From: Fragilariopsis cylindrus CCMP1102 | Taxonomy: Eukaryota > Bacillariophyta > Bacillariophyceae > Bacillariales > Bacillariaceae | Reading direction: 5' to 3' | Length of the DNA: 64,000 bases | Assembly (NCBI GenBank): GCA_900095095.1 | Contig: FMBT01000353.1 | Span: forward strand, 124,001 to 188,000 | Shown here: piece after piece, positions 22,434 to 31,572 of the stretch | How the letters are laid out: each line of letters starts with the position of its first letter | Numbering within the stretch: the stretch's first letter is position 1 | The notes under the pieces: model-generated | What the model was told of the DNA's origin: nothing | The model's database searches: none | Seen by the model: only the letters and a program-made list of their open reading frames with translations | Position numbers and translations under genes: made by a program

Positions 22434-25400
22434 TAGACATCCCAGAAGTATCCGATAAGGCGAAAACCGCCTTCCACTTCAATGAAATGGATACACCACT
22501 ACTCTCCATTCCAGTATTAGCAGATGATGGATGCAAAATTGAATTGACTGAAGATAATATCGTGGTAAAGAAAAATGATAAAATAATATTAAAAGGAGTT
22601 AGAGACAAGGTCTCAACACTATGGATGATACCAATCAAACATCGAACAAAGCGCAAGTTATTTGAACAACAACTACCATCCACACCAACACATGCAGCCA
22701 ACAGTGCATATCATCAACCAACCATAGCAAAATTAATGGCGTACCACAATGCAACTATTGGATCGCTACCAATCAAAACACTATGCAATGCCATTGACAA
22801 TGATTGGTTGACATCATTTCCAGGTTTAACCAGCGCAGCAATAAGAAAACACCTGCCAAAATCAATATCAACAACAATGGGCCATTTGCATATGATTAGA
22901 AAAGGAATTAGGTCAACAAAACCAACAATCAGTGAAATCATGAATGAAGAATTAGCTCCAGAACCACCTTTAGAGCCACCACGACGCATCAACAAAAGAC
23001 AACATGATGTGGCAGTCGATATACTACCATTTGAAGAGTTAAAGGGCATCATAGCGACAGATCTGCCCGGTCGATTTCCTACTACATCAGCACAAGGAAA
23101 TGCCTATGTCCTCGTTATGTATGATTATGATTCAAATACAATCAATGCAGTAGCAATCAAAAACAGAAAAACTGCATCATTAGTCAAAGGATACAACGAG
23201 TTATTTGAAGATCTAAAGAAAGCTGGAATCAATCCAGTACTCCACCGATTAGATAATGAAACTTCAAAGGAATTGATATTAGAAATTGAAAAGAAAGGAT
23301 TAGACTACCAAATAGCATCTCCAGGTGATCATAGATTGAACCATGCAGAGAGAGCAATCCAGACATTCAAAAACCACTTCATTGCGGTGCTATATGGATG
23401 TGACAGTACATTCCCAGCAAAGCAATGGGATCGGATCATCAAACAGGCAGTAATGACATTGAATATGTGCAGGCCTTCCAGAATCAACCCAAAATTATCT
23501 GCATACCAACAAGTATGGGGAAACTTTGACTTCAACAAGACACCACTAGCTCCACCTGGATGCAAAGTAGTGGTACACGAAAGAGCAATGGAGAGAGGAG
23601 CATGGGCGTGTCATGGAGTAGTAGGTTACTACATAGGGCCAGCAATGAAGCACTACAGGAACTACATCAGTTACATCCCTGAAACAAAAGGACTTCGGAC
23701 AACCAATACGATTGAATTCTTTCCAGAGAAAGTGGATATGCCAACGACAGCAACAACAGATCGCTTAGCAAGAGCCGCTGAAGATCTAGCTGAAATACTA
23801 CAAGCACCACACCCAGCAACTCCATTCCTGCAACAAGGCACAGTCATCAATGATGCAGTGGAGCAATTGAAGAAAATATTTACACCACCAACTAGAATGG
23901 AAACAGCAATGGCTGCACCAATTCCAAGGGTGTTAGAGACTGCTGTAGCAGCTCCAAGGGTGGATGTAAACAACAACAACAACTGTAATGGTTCTCCAAG
24001 GGTGGCAGTAGCATCAACACCAACAACAGATCGATTAGAAAGATTACGAAACAGATTAACAACTAAATCTGTTCTAAATACGGAACGGTCCAGTGGAAAA
24101 AAGACTAAAACAGTGCGTTTTCAACAAAATAGTGAAGGACCCAGTCAATTAAGGACTAAATTATCGCGAATAGCAGAGGAAATATTACCACATACCGTTG
24201 GTACTAAAATTAGAAAATCATTCAAAAATAACAAATCCAAAAAGAAAAATCAACTCAATGGTATTATTTCATCATATGACAACGACCGCGAGTACTACAT
24301 GATAGAGTATGAAGATGGTGATTCAGAGGAGCTAAGGCACAAGACCGTACAGAAGTACATCGTCACGGCAAACACAGATATGGACCAGTTAAAAAGATTA
24401 ACAAGATCGACATTACAAGCTAAAACCGCAAATCATAGAAAAATAATGAAAATGGCATTCAATGTGTTCAAAGAAACAAACCTACCACTACACCACGCGA
24501 TGCCGGTATTTGATGAAGTAACATCCAAAATGTTAGAATACAGGCATCTGATCAACCATTCGGATCCAGAAATAAGAAAACAGTGGCAACTATCGGGAGC
24601 AAATGAATTCGGACGGACCATGCAAGGAGTTGGCAAGACAAGGAAGGAAGAAGATAGAGTAAAAGGTACTGACACAATGCATCTGATTCACAAGAAAGAC
24701 ATCCCCAAGAACAAGAAGGTCACCTATGCTCGATTCGTCAGTGAAATCCGATTACAGAAAGCAGAAATCCACAGAACAAGAATGACAGCAGGAGGCGACC
24801 GACTAGACTATGAAGGCAAGACAAGCACTGACACAGCAGGATTAGAAACAATCAAGATCCATCTAAACAGTACCATATCAAGAGCAAGATATGGAGCAAA
24901 ATACTTATGCATTGATATTGGAAATATGTACTTGAACACCAAGTTACTATCACCAGAGTACATGCGAATCCACAAGGACCTCATTCCTGATGAAATCAAA
25001 CAAGAATATAACACTGACGCCTACACAGATGAAAATGGATACGTCTACATGGAAATAACAGGTGCAATATATGGACTGGCACAATCAGGATATCTAGCAA
25101 ATCAAGACCTCATCAAAAACCTAGCAAAATTTGGTTACCATCCAGTGAAAAGAACTCCAGGACTATGGGAACACGAAACAAGAAAGACTACATTCACACT
25201 AGTAGTTGATGACTTTGGAGTGCAATATTTCAGCAAAGAAGATGCAGACCACTTAATCAATGCAATCAAATCAAGCTACCCAGTAAAAGTGGATTGGACA
25301 GGATCAAAATATATTGGAATAGATTTAAAATGGAACTACGAAAAAGGGGAAGTAATATTATCAATGAAGGGCTATGTAATCAAAGCACTGAAGGAATTTC

Positions 25401-26223
25401 GACACATACCACCCAACAAACCATTCGATGCACCAGCAAAATACCACCAACCGGAATTCGGACAGAAACTACAGTACCAGAGAAAAGACAAATCAACACC
25501 ACTATCACCAAAACAAATACGTACAATACAAGAAGCATGTGGAAAATTCTTATACACAAGCAGAGCAATAGACGCCACAATGGCACATACACTCAATGAA
25601 CTAAGCATTGCAGCAACAAAAGGAACACAAGAAACACAAGATGCACTAGAGTACTTCCTAAACTACTGTGCAACACATCCGGAAGCAGAAATCATCTACA
25701 GAGCAAGTGATATGATCCTATCAGTCGACAGTGATGCAGCCTATCAAGTAGCGCCAAAATCAAGAAGCAGAGCGTCAGGCTACCACTACCTAGGAGACAA
25801 GGACGGACTACTGTTCAATGGAGCAGTATACATCCTAGCAAAAATAATCAAGTCAGTTATGCAGTCAGCAGCAGAAGCAGAATGTGGAGCATTGTACATG
25901 AATGCAAAAGAAGCAGTACCAATGCGAACAACGTTAGAAGAATTAGGACACCCACAACCACCAACACCTATGCGAACAGACAATAGCACAGCCGATGGAA
26001 TAATGAATCGAACAGTAAAGCAAAAAGCAACAAAGTCAATGGACATGAGATTTTACTGGTTACAGGACCGAGTTCAACTAAAACAATTCGAAGTGTTCTG
26101 GGCACCAGGCAATATAAACCTCGCAGACTACCAATCGAAAGTACAACCAACTAGTGTACACCGAGCAGTCAGGCCAATCTATTTATATGTGGAAGGCAAA
26201 AGCCCTACTACACTGCAAGGGTG
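22434..26223 (+). CDS. E1 integrase, reverse transcriptase and RNase H region
   Basis: A long plus-strand frame to the right of E2 encodes the copia pol domains. The integrase core has ATDLPGRFP, HRLDNETS and HAERAIQTF in D-D-E order. A chromo-like stretch follows. The reverse transcriptase has CIDIGNMYLN, AIYGLAQSG and LVVDDFGVQY. RNase H has SVDSDAAYQV, SAAEAECGAL, RTDNSTADGI and the closing INLADYQSK motif. The frame does not stop at the LTR but continues about 210 bases into the 3' LTR, ending at 26434. The domains look intact. Confidence 0.9.
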
Positions 26224-26503
26224 TGATAAGATACTTAAGTCACTAGCAGCCGGCGCTAAGAGAGAACGACCGTTACTAGCCAGTACATTAAAGACTACAG
26301 CCCAGCATGGCAGTTGCAACCGGGCGAGCCATCTCCAATCACAACTGAACCACTCGCTAAGACAAATCGCCAACCCAGTCAGCCAAGTGTGGAATACAGT
26401 TGCAATAGGAAATACAACCCAGTTAGGGCGCTAAGATAGATAGCTCATAATAACTTTAGACATTAGTTAATAACCAAAGTATACGCTATATCGTAGCTCA
26501 ACA
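26224..26503 (+). repeat. E1 3' LTR
   Basis: This is the same 280-bp sequence as the 5' LTR, with TGTAG repeated at 26504-26508. It is preceded by the short purine-rich stretch GCAAGGGTG. The first three quarters of this LTR are also read as the tail of the pol frame. Confidence 0.93.
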
Positions 26504-26508
26504 TGTAG

Positions 26509-28130
26509 ATGTTACTGTACTACTACTCCCTGAAACTATGTGCGTGCTTACCCATAGTACAAAAGAAATTACGAAGATCGAATCAAACGAACTTCAACAA
26601 TCAGAACTACGTCGTTGGAACTCAGCATGCAAATTGGAAATTCATCAAAGCAAAGGTGTTTTTGTAAAATGCCTCCGGAACCGGCCAACCATCATTCCGA
26701 TTGATGCGCTCAAGGATGATTCCAAGGTGAACAATCTTGAAACGCAGCTCGACCATACGGTCAAACAATTCCAAGTTCAAGCTCAGGCAATCATCAATGA
26801 ATATACAGAATTAGAAGTACAGTACATGGAGAAAAAACGACGATTGGATTTAGAAACAAGTTTGAAGAAAATAATTCGATCACATACCACCTACATTCTA
26901 CATCAAGACATGGAAAAACAGCGTATCAAGAACGTCCTGAGCAGAGACTACGGTAATAGCGTCGATACATCATTGGATGAGGCGTGCGGATTCACCTACC
27001 TACTGCTACTGACGGGAAAGGCATGCACTGCACTGACAGAATGGACTGAAGAAAATTCTACTGTAAACATGATGAATGCACTGACAACGACACTAGCCGT
27101 CCCGCAACGCCTAACGGAGAAGCAAGTGCAAGAACGAGCGAAGGGAACGACGCTGCAAATAGGCAACATGACTTTCCTCTGCCCAAACAAAGATGTTTGG
27201 TCACTAGCTCAAGAGTCTGCGGAGGGTCTGCATGATTTGGTAGCAGAAATATCCCTCGGTATGAAAACAAAATTCTATAAAAAGATTATAGAATCGAAAG
27301 GCAACCATGCCGTCAGGGAACTAAGGTATACCACCAGCACGATAGATATGACTGCTAAAGTTAGCAACGTCCTACTACATGCTGCGGATACTGAAACAAA
27401 ATTGAACATAAGCAGATATAGAAAAAAGATGATCCAATCGGCTGTTGACATTCTTGTTAAAAGAAATAAAGGAATAAAAAGCTCATCCGCTGCACTAAAA
27501 AGTAAAAACAAAACAATTAACGAAAAACCCGCTGCACTAAAAAGTAAAAACAAAACAACTAACGAAATACCCAATGCGGTCACAACGAACTTAAAGAACC
27601 CCTATGCGACGCCGGTGAGCGCGAAAAATCCAGAAATAAATAAGAGTAAAAAAGCTGAAAAAACAAATTCACTTAACAAAAATGACCAGTCCACGATCCA
27701 AAAAACAGCAGCGAAAGAAAAATCAAAACGTCAACAGCAGCAACAACAAGATGAAACTAGTAGTATAACATCAAGAACGTCGTTTGCTGTAGCAGCGACG
27801 CAGAGAGAACAACGTAAGGAACAACAATTCAACCAGCACCGACAACAGCACCATCAACATCAACAACCGCGGCCATATCAACAACGCGCTAACTTCGACT
27901 ACGACAACGACTACAATAATAATAATGACTACGAATATGAATATAATAATAATAATTACAACCACGAACCTTACCATGGTAGAGGTAGGGGGCGTGGGAG
28001 AGGACGAGGCGGCAGAGGCGGCAGAGGCGGCGGCAGAGGGTATATGCCGTCCCAAAGTTCGTCGGGCAAACGATACAACGAAGAGTACGATAATTATGAT
28101 AATCACAACAAAAGATCAAAAAATTATTAG
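26509..28130 (+). CDS. E0 ORF1, part downstream of the E1 insertion
   Basis: To the right of E1 a 530-codon frame with its first ATG at 26538 ends in TAG at 28128-28130. It has a helical, Glu/Gln/Lys-rich first part and a central ordered-looking region (DEACGFTYLLLLTGKACTALTEW). A Lys/Asn/Ser-rich spacer with a duplicated SAALKSKNKT motif follows, and then a Gln/Asn/Tyr-rich tail with an RGG-like Arg/Gly block near the C terminus. RGG and Gln/Asn tails are typical of RNA-binding, condensate-forming proteins, which suits a retroelement RNP component. No named domain was recognised. Confidence 0.65.
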
Positions 28131-28249
28131 GCTCGATTAGAAAACCTGTATCGGTAAGCCAATTGGAAAGTACTGCCGAAAGAAGAAAACGTCCGGATAG
28201 AAGAAAAGAAAGAAGAAGAAAAACAAGACAGACTCAGAAGGATAACAAT

Positions 28250-30286
28250 ATGGACAACAACGCTGAGTCCATCTTGGAAAGGAAGACAGAGCAACGAATA
28301 CACGATATTTGCAATGAAAGATTTGGGATCATCGCGGACCCTAGGTTTTCCGTTACAAAGAACGTACATCATTTGATTGACAACTGCCATCCAATGGACC
28401 TCCCAAGACAGGCGAAGAATCTGAAGGTGCATAACCTGTGCGACGACCCATCGTCAATCAGTCAAGACCTGCTTAACACGCTAGGACTGAATCTAAACTT
28501 TGGTATATCTATAAAACCAAATAAAGAAAAAGTTCCTATTGACTTCGACCGTCTCAGGCGCTCCATAAGATTAAAATTCGTCAAGTTTCCCCCTAAGAAG
28601 GAAACATTCATTCCGAAGCTACACAGCAAGTCCGACTGGCTCCCACCGGATGCCCCGAAGACAGTTGAAACAGCGATGAACACTTTTGAAGAGGCTGCTA
28701 AAAAAGCTTTCACAAAAAGCTGGAAGCATCCGCATCTAGAAAATATGGAAGAAAAGAAAATAAAGCTTCTCAAAAGTATCAAGGAAGAAAGAAAATACAT
28801 TGTCATCGCATCAGATAAGAACCTTGGACCATGTATTATTGAAATAGACCGCTACATCAATAAATGTCTTGACGATCACCTCAATAAAACAGATACATAC
28901 CAAGAGCTGCTAGAGATAGATGCTAGGCTCCTCAACGAAGAAAACTACAGATTCCTCTGCAAGCACTTCATTGACGACAAGCATGCTACTTTAACAGACC
29001 AAGCAAAGACGTTCTTCAAGAATGAACTGCTGGGTTTCCGAGATGGTAAGGGCATTGTTTACAAAAAACAAAGCATAACCTTCCCATATTTCTATGCCAT
29101 GCCAAAAATGCACAAGACTCCCTGGGCCTCTCGCCCTGTAGTCAGTGGCGTCTGCTCCGTTATGAAAGCACTCAGCATCTGGCTTGATGTACAGCTGCAA
29201 AGTGTAGTACATCTATGCCCTTGCTATTTAAAAGATTCTTGGCATTTCCTAAATGATATTAGAAATCTAAAGAATCTGCAGAGATGCAAACTAGTAACAG
29301 CAGACGCGACAGCTATGTATACGAATATTAATACTGATCATGCCATTGACACTCTCAACCGCTGGTTTGAACTTCATGAAGCAGAACTGCCTCCGGATTA
29401 CCCAAGGGCTTTGATCCTATTGGGTATCCGACGATTGATGTCACAAAATGTGTTCACTTTTGGTAGCAGGTTTTTTCTGCAGATGAATGGAACAGCAATG
29501 GGAACGAATGTGGCATGTATGTATGCAACTATCTACTACAGTTATCATGAAGAGACAAACTTAATGCACCTATCGTACATTAAATTCTACAGACGACTTA
29601 TTGACGACGCATTCATTGTGATCGAAGATAATACACCGTTTGCGGATCTTGAATCAAACATGAACAACTTTGGACCAGAAGGAAAAAGGCTCAACTGGGA
29701 AGTCGAACAACCAGCTACTACGGTAGACTTTCTTGACCTTACCATCACAATCCAAGAAGATGGAACTATTGCAACAAAAACTTTCCAGAAGAAAATGAAC
29801 CTACACCTCTATCGAACACCGGAATCATGCCAGCCAGAGAGCATACTCCGCAGCTTCATCTACGGAGCACTCCATCGGTACTACTGGCAGAACACCTTCG
29901 AAGATGATTTCATCTCTATAGTTGAACTGCTGTTTGTACGGATGATCGACCGAGGACATCTACGCCAACGCCTTATACCGGCATTTAAAAAGGCAATGAA
30001 AAAAGTTCTTTCTTCACAACTACCAAATCCAACACTACAGCCACCAACAACTGACGACGACGACACACCCAACAGAGACCTATACATCCATCTACCACAC
30101 CATCCAAGCAACCCATCAACTGACGAGCTACGGACAATCGCAAATAATCTGAAAGAAGAAATAACAAAACAAACAAAATTGGACGTGGACCGAATCATAA
30201 TTGCCTACTCAAAAGCTCCTAACATTGGTGATATGTGCAAACGACACCAAATGGAGTATTACATCAATACAGATTACAAACACTGA
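28250..30286 (+). CDS. E0 Penelope-like reverse transcriptase
   Basis: The first ATG of the frame is at 28250, and the frame is open from a TTG at 28163, giving roughly 680-700 residues. RT motifs come in order (numbered from the frame start): SDKNLGPCIIEIDRY at about 213, YAMPKMHKTPWASRPVVS at about 310, TADATAMYTNI at about 380, FLQMNGTAMGTNVACMYA at about 435, YRRLIDDAFIVIE at about 475 (catalytic DD), and VDFLDLTITI at about 520. It ends with AYSKAPNIGDM, the short block that follows the thumb in PLE proteins, and then stops. There is no GIY-YIG nuclease. PLE RTs are the closest retroelement relatives of telomerase RT. The frame is uninterrupted. Confidence 0.85.
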   Translation: MDNNAESILERKTEQRIHDICNERFGIIADPRFSVTKNVHHLIDNCHPMDLPRQAKNLKVHNLCDDPSSISQDLLNTLGLNLNFGISIKPNKEKVPIDFDRLRRSIRLKFVKFPPKKETFIPKLHSKSDWLPPDAPKTVETAMNTFEEAAKKAFTKSWKHPHLENMEEKKIKLLKSIKEERKYIVIASDKNLGPCIIEIDRYINKCLDDHLNKTDTYQELLEIDARLLNEENYRFLCKHFIDDKHATLTDQAKTFFKNELLGFRDGKGIVYKKQSITFPYFYAMPKMHKTPWASRPVVSGVCSVMKALSIWLDVQLQSVVHLCPCYLKDSWHFLNDIRNLKNLQRCKLVTADATAMYTNINTDHAIDTLNRWFELHEAELPPDYPRALILLGIRRLMSQNVFTFGSRFFLQMNGTAMGTNVACMYATIYYSYHEETNLMHLSYIKFYRRLIDDAFIVIEDNTPFADLESNMNNFGPEGKRLNWEVEQPATTVDFLDLTITIQEDGTIATKTFQKKMNLHLYRTPESCQPESILRSFIYGALHRYYWQNTFEDDFISIVELLFVRMIDRGHLRQRLIPAFKKAMKKVLSSQLPNPTLQPPTTDDDDTPNRDLYIHLPHHPSNPSTDELRTIANNLKEEITKQTKLDVDRIIIAYSKAPNIGDMCKRHQMEYYINTDYKH

Positions 30287-30382
30287 GCATGATGGAGGTC
30301 CTATTACAGTATATATACTGAATAGAGCTCTACATACTGTACTATGGGGGAAGTTGAATCGAGCGAGTCAGATTCCCCCATT

Positions 30383-30426
30383 TTTTTGGGAGGGGGCGGC
30401 GAAAAGAAGCCACCCCCACCCAAAAA
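30383..30426 (+). promoter_or_regulatory. GC-rich hairpin in the E0 3' UTR
   Basis: An 18-base arm, TTTTTGGGAGGGGGCGGC, pairs with GCCACCCCCACCCAAAAA with two mismatches around the loop GAAAAGAA. The hairpin starts about 100 bases after the RT stop codon, and its right arm is the start of repeat B'. It may act in RNA recognition or 3' end formation. That is inference from position and stability. Confidence 0.6.
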
Positions 30427-30760
30427 CGCATTGACTACATACAGGGTCAAACCACGTATGGACATCATTTAGTTTTTTATCTAAAATATAAACACCACTC
30501 AGGGTCAAACCGTTTGGAGCTTATATAGTGGCAAAAAACTGTAAACTACACACGCAGGGTCAAACCGCGTGGAGCTTATTTAGTTTTTTACCACATACCT
30601 GTCGACTATATTTTTAAATAATTCAATACACTGACCAACAACAAAGACAACTGCTGAAGAAGCCTAATGGCGAAAATTAATGCTAATAACATAATTTCAG
30701 TTAACCTATTGTATATGATTAATAGTTTCACTCCTTTAGCGCTAAACCTAATAACATTGT
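30410..30760 (+). repeat. E0 terminal repeat B', right copy
   Basis: This 351-bp copy matches 5846-6196, including the three CAGGGTCAAACC iterons. It is followed at once by A', with a 3-base overlap (TGT) at the join. At the left end the order is the reverse, A then B. Confidence 0.88.
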
Positions 30761-31288
30761 GTAGAATCGACAGGGATAGATACTGTAGAAGGTTTGAGGA
30801 GTTACCATACAGTTAAAAATCCCCCCGATTGTTGGTACTTCACTGCATAGCGCGTGTTAACCAATCCCGTGTGGCAGGTGTCTGTCCGCAGATTGTCACA
30901 CAGTGCCGATATCCGTATCACATCGAGCCGGAACACGCCTACTATTAGATTGATTTGATTTGCTTATGCGTCTCTTTGAAACCAGATCTATAAATAAGTA
31001 TGAGCAGATGAATGAAGTAATGCAATTGATATGAAATAAATTTTGTTCTGTTACTTTTAATTCTTGCTGTACATCACCACTAACAAATAGCCTGGAAATT
31101 ACTTATGCTTAGCGCAACACTGACAAACTCCAGCTGTGTATCTCAAGCGACAACGGGACTACCAATTCAATTCAGAAAGAACAACGGTATCACTGTTACT
31201 TAGACATCCACTCAAACTCTTGCTCCAAATTGACCCACTCAGTTAGATCCCCAGGACTCAAACTAGATTGATCACAACACACTCCAAG
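30758..31288 (+). repeat. E0 terminal repeat A', right copy
   Basis: This 531-bp copy matches 5315-5845 with one difference noticed. It marks the right boundary of E0, because similarity to the left copy ends exactly at CACTCCAAG. Confidence 0.88.
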
Positions 31289-31322
31289 ATTCAATTCAAT
31301 ACAGTATATTATTGAATTGAAT
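31289..31322. repeat. perfect palindrome abutting the E0 right end
   Basis: Thirteen-base arms, ATTCAATTCAATA and TATTGAATTGAAT, enclose the 8-base loop CAGTATAT. The palindrome fills the whole gap between the end of E0 repeat A' and the start of the old solo LTR. Confidence 0.85.
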
Positions 31323-31572
31323 ATACCAGATGGTAGGTGTACCGGCTTATGATTATCTCATATAAGTTACTATATCACGCGCATGTGCATATGATATCGG
31401 CTACGACTCCGAATACTAGTGACTTGAATTGGCGCTCATATACAAGATATCACACTAGGTGTGATATATGATACGAAACCGACTCAACACATTACAATAG
31501 CTAGTACTCATAATTTCTACTTTTAGTCATAGACATATTTGACAACTTACTACTGATTATAACCCTCTATTA
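31323..31572 (-). mobile_element. diverged solo LTR of the E2 family
   Basis: In reverse orientation this 250-bp stretch follows the E2 LTR from end to end. Shared blocks include ACCGGCTT.TGATTATCTCATATAAGT, TACGACTCCGAATACTAGTGACT, TTACAATAGCTAGTACTCATAATTTCTAC and CTCTATTA. There are many substitutions and several small gaps. No internal element sequence and no clear target duplication are present, so this is an old solo LTR, well before the E2 insertion. Confidence 0.85.

Larger units (their letters stand above)
7851..26503 (+). mobile_element. E1: Ty1/copia LTR retrotransposon inserted in E0, itself interrupted by E2
   Basis: The element is bounded by two 280-bp LTRs that appear identical (7851-8130 and 26224-26503, TG...CA ends). 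It is flanked by the 5-bp target duplication TGTAG (7846-7850 and 26504-26508). Its own sequence is about 6.0 kb once E2 is discounted. The parts are gag (8253-9518), a protease region near 9.6 kb, and integrase, reverse transcriptase and RNase H on the far side of E2, in the copia order. Identical LTRs mean a very recent insertion. Apart from E2 it looks whole. Confidence 0.93.
5846..31288 (+). mobile_element. E0: Penelope-like retroelement without GIY-YIG endonuclease, interrupted by E1
   Basis: E0 runs from repeat B (5846) through ORF1, the reverse transcriptase ORF and repeats B' and A' to 31288. About 6.8 kb of this is its own sequence and the rest is E1 with E2 inside. The RT has PLE/TERT-like motifs: a PKMHKTPWASRPVVSG block, NGTAMGTNVA, and a YRRLIDDAF catalytic centre. 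The protein ends shortly after the RT thumb, with no GIY-YIG domain, so E0 belongs with the endonuclease-deficient PLEs reported from stramenopiles, fungi, plants and rotifers. Its terminal repeats are nearly identical, so insertion was recent. Apart from the E1 insertion it looks whole. No tyrosine recombinase, aspartic protease or RNase H was seen, which argues against DIRS or LTR identity. Confidence 0.8.

Noticed and set aside
29900-30286. GIY-YIG endonuclease at the end of the PLE protein
   Set aside because: The protein ends about 30 residues after the SKAPNIGD block. No GIY or YIG pattern or catalytic Arg/Glu arrangement is seen.
5846-31288. E0 as a DIRS or PAT element because of its unusual terminal repeats
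   Set aside because: No tyrosine recombinase or RNase H was found, the repeats are all direct and arranged A-B/B'-A' rather than split, and the RT motifs are of the Penelope/TERT type.
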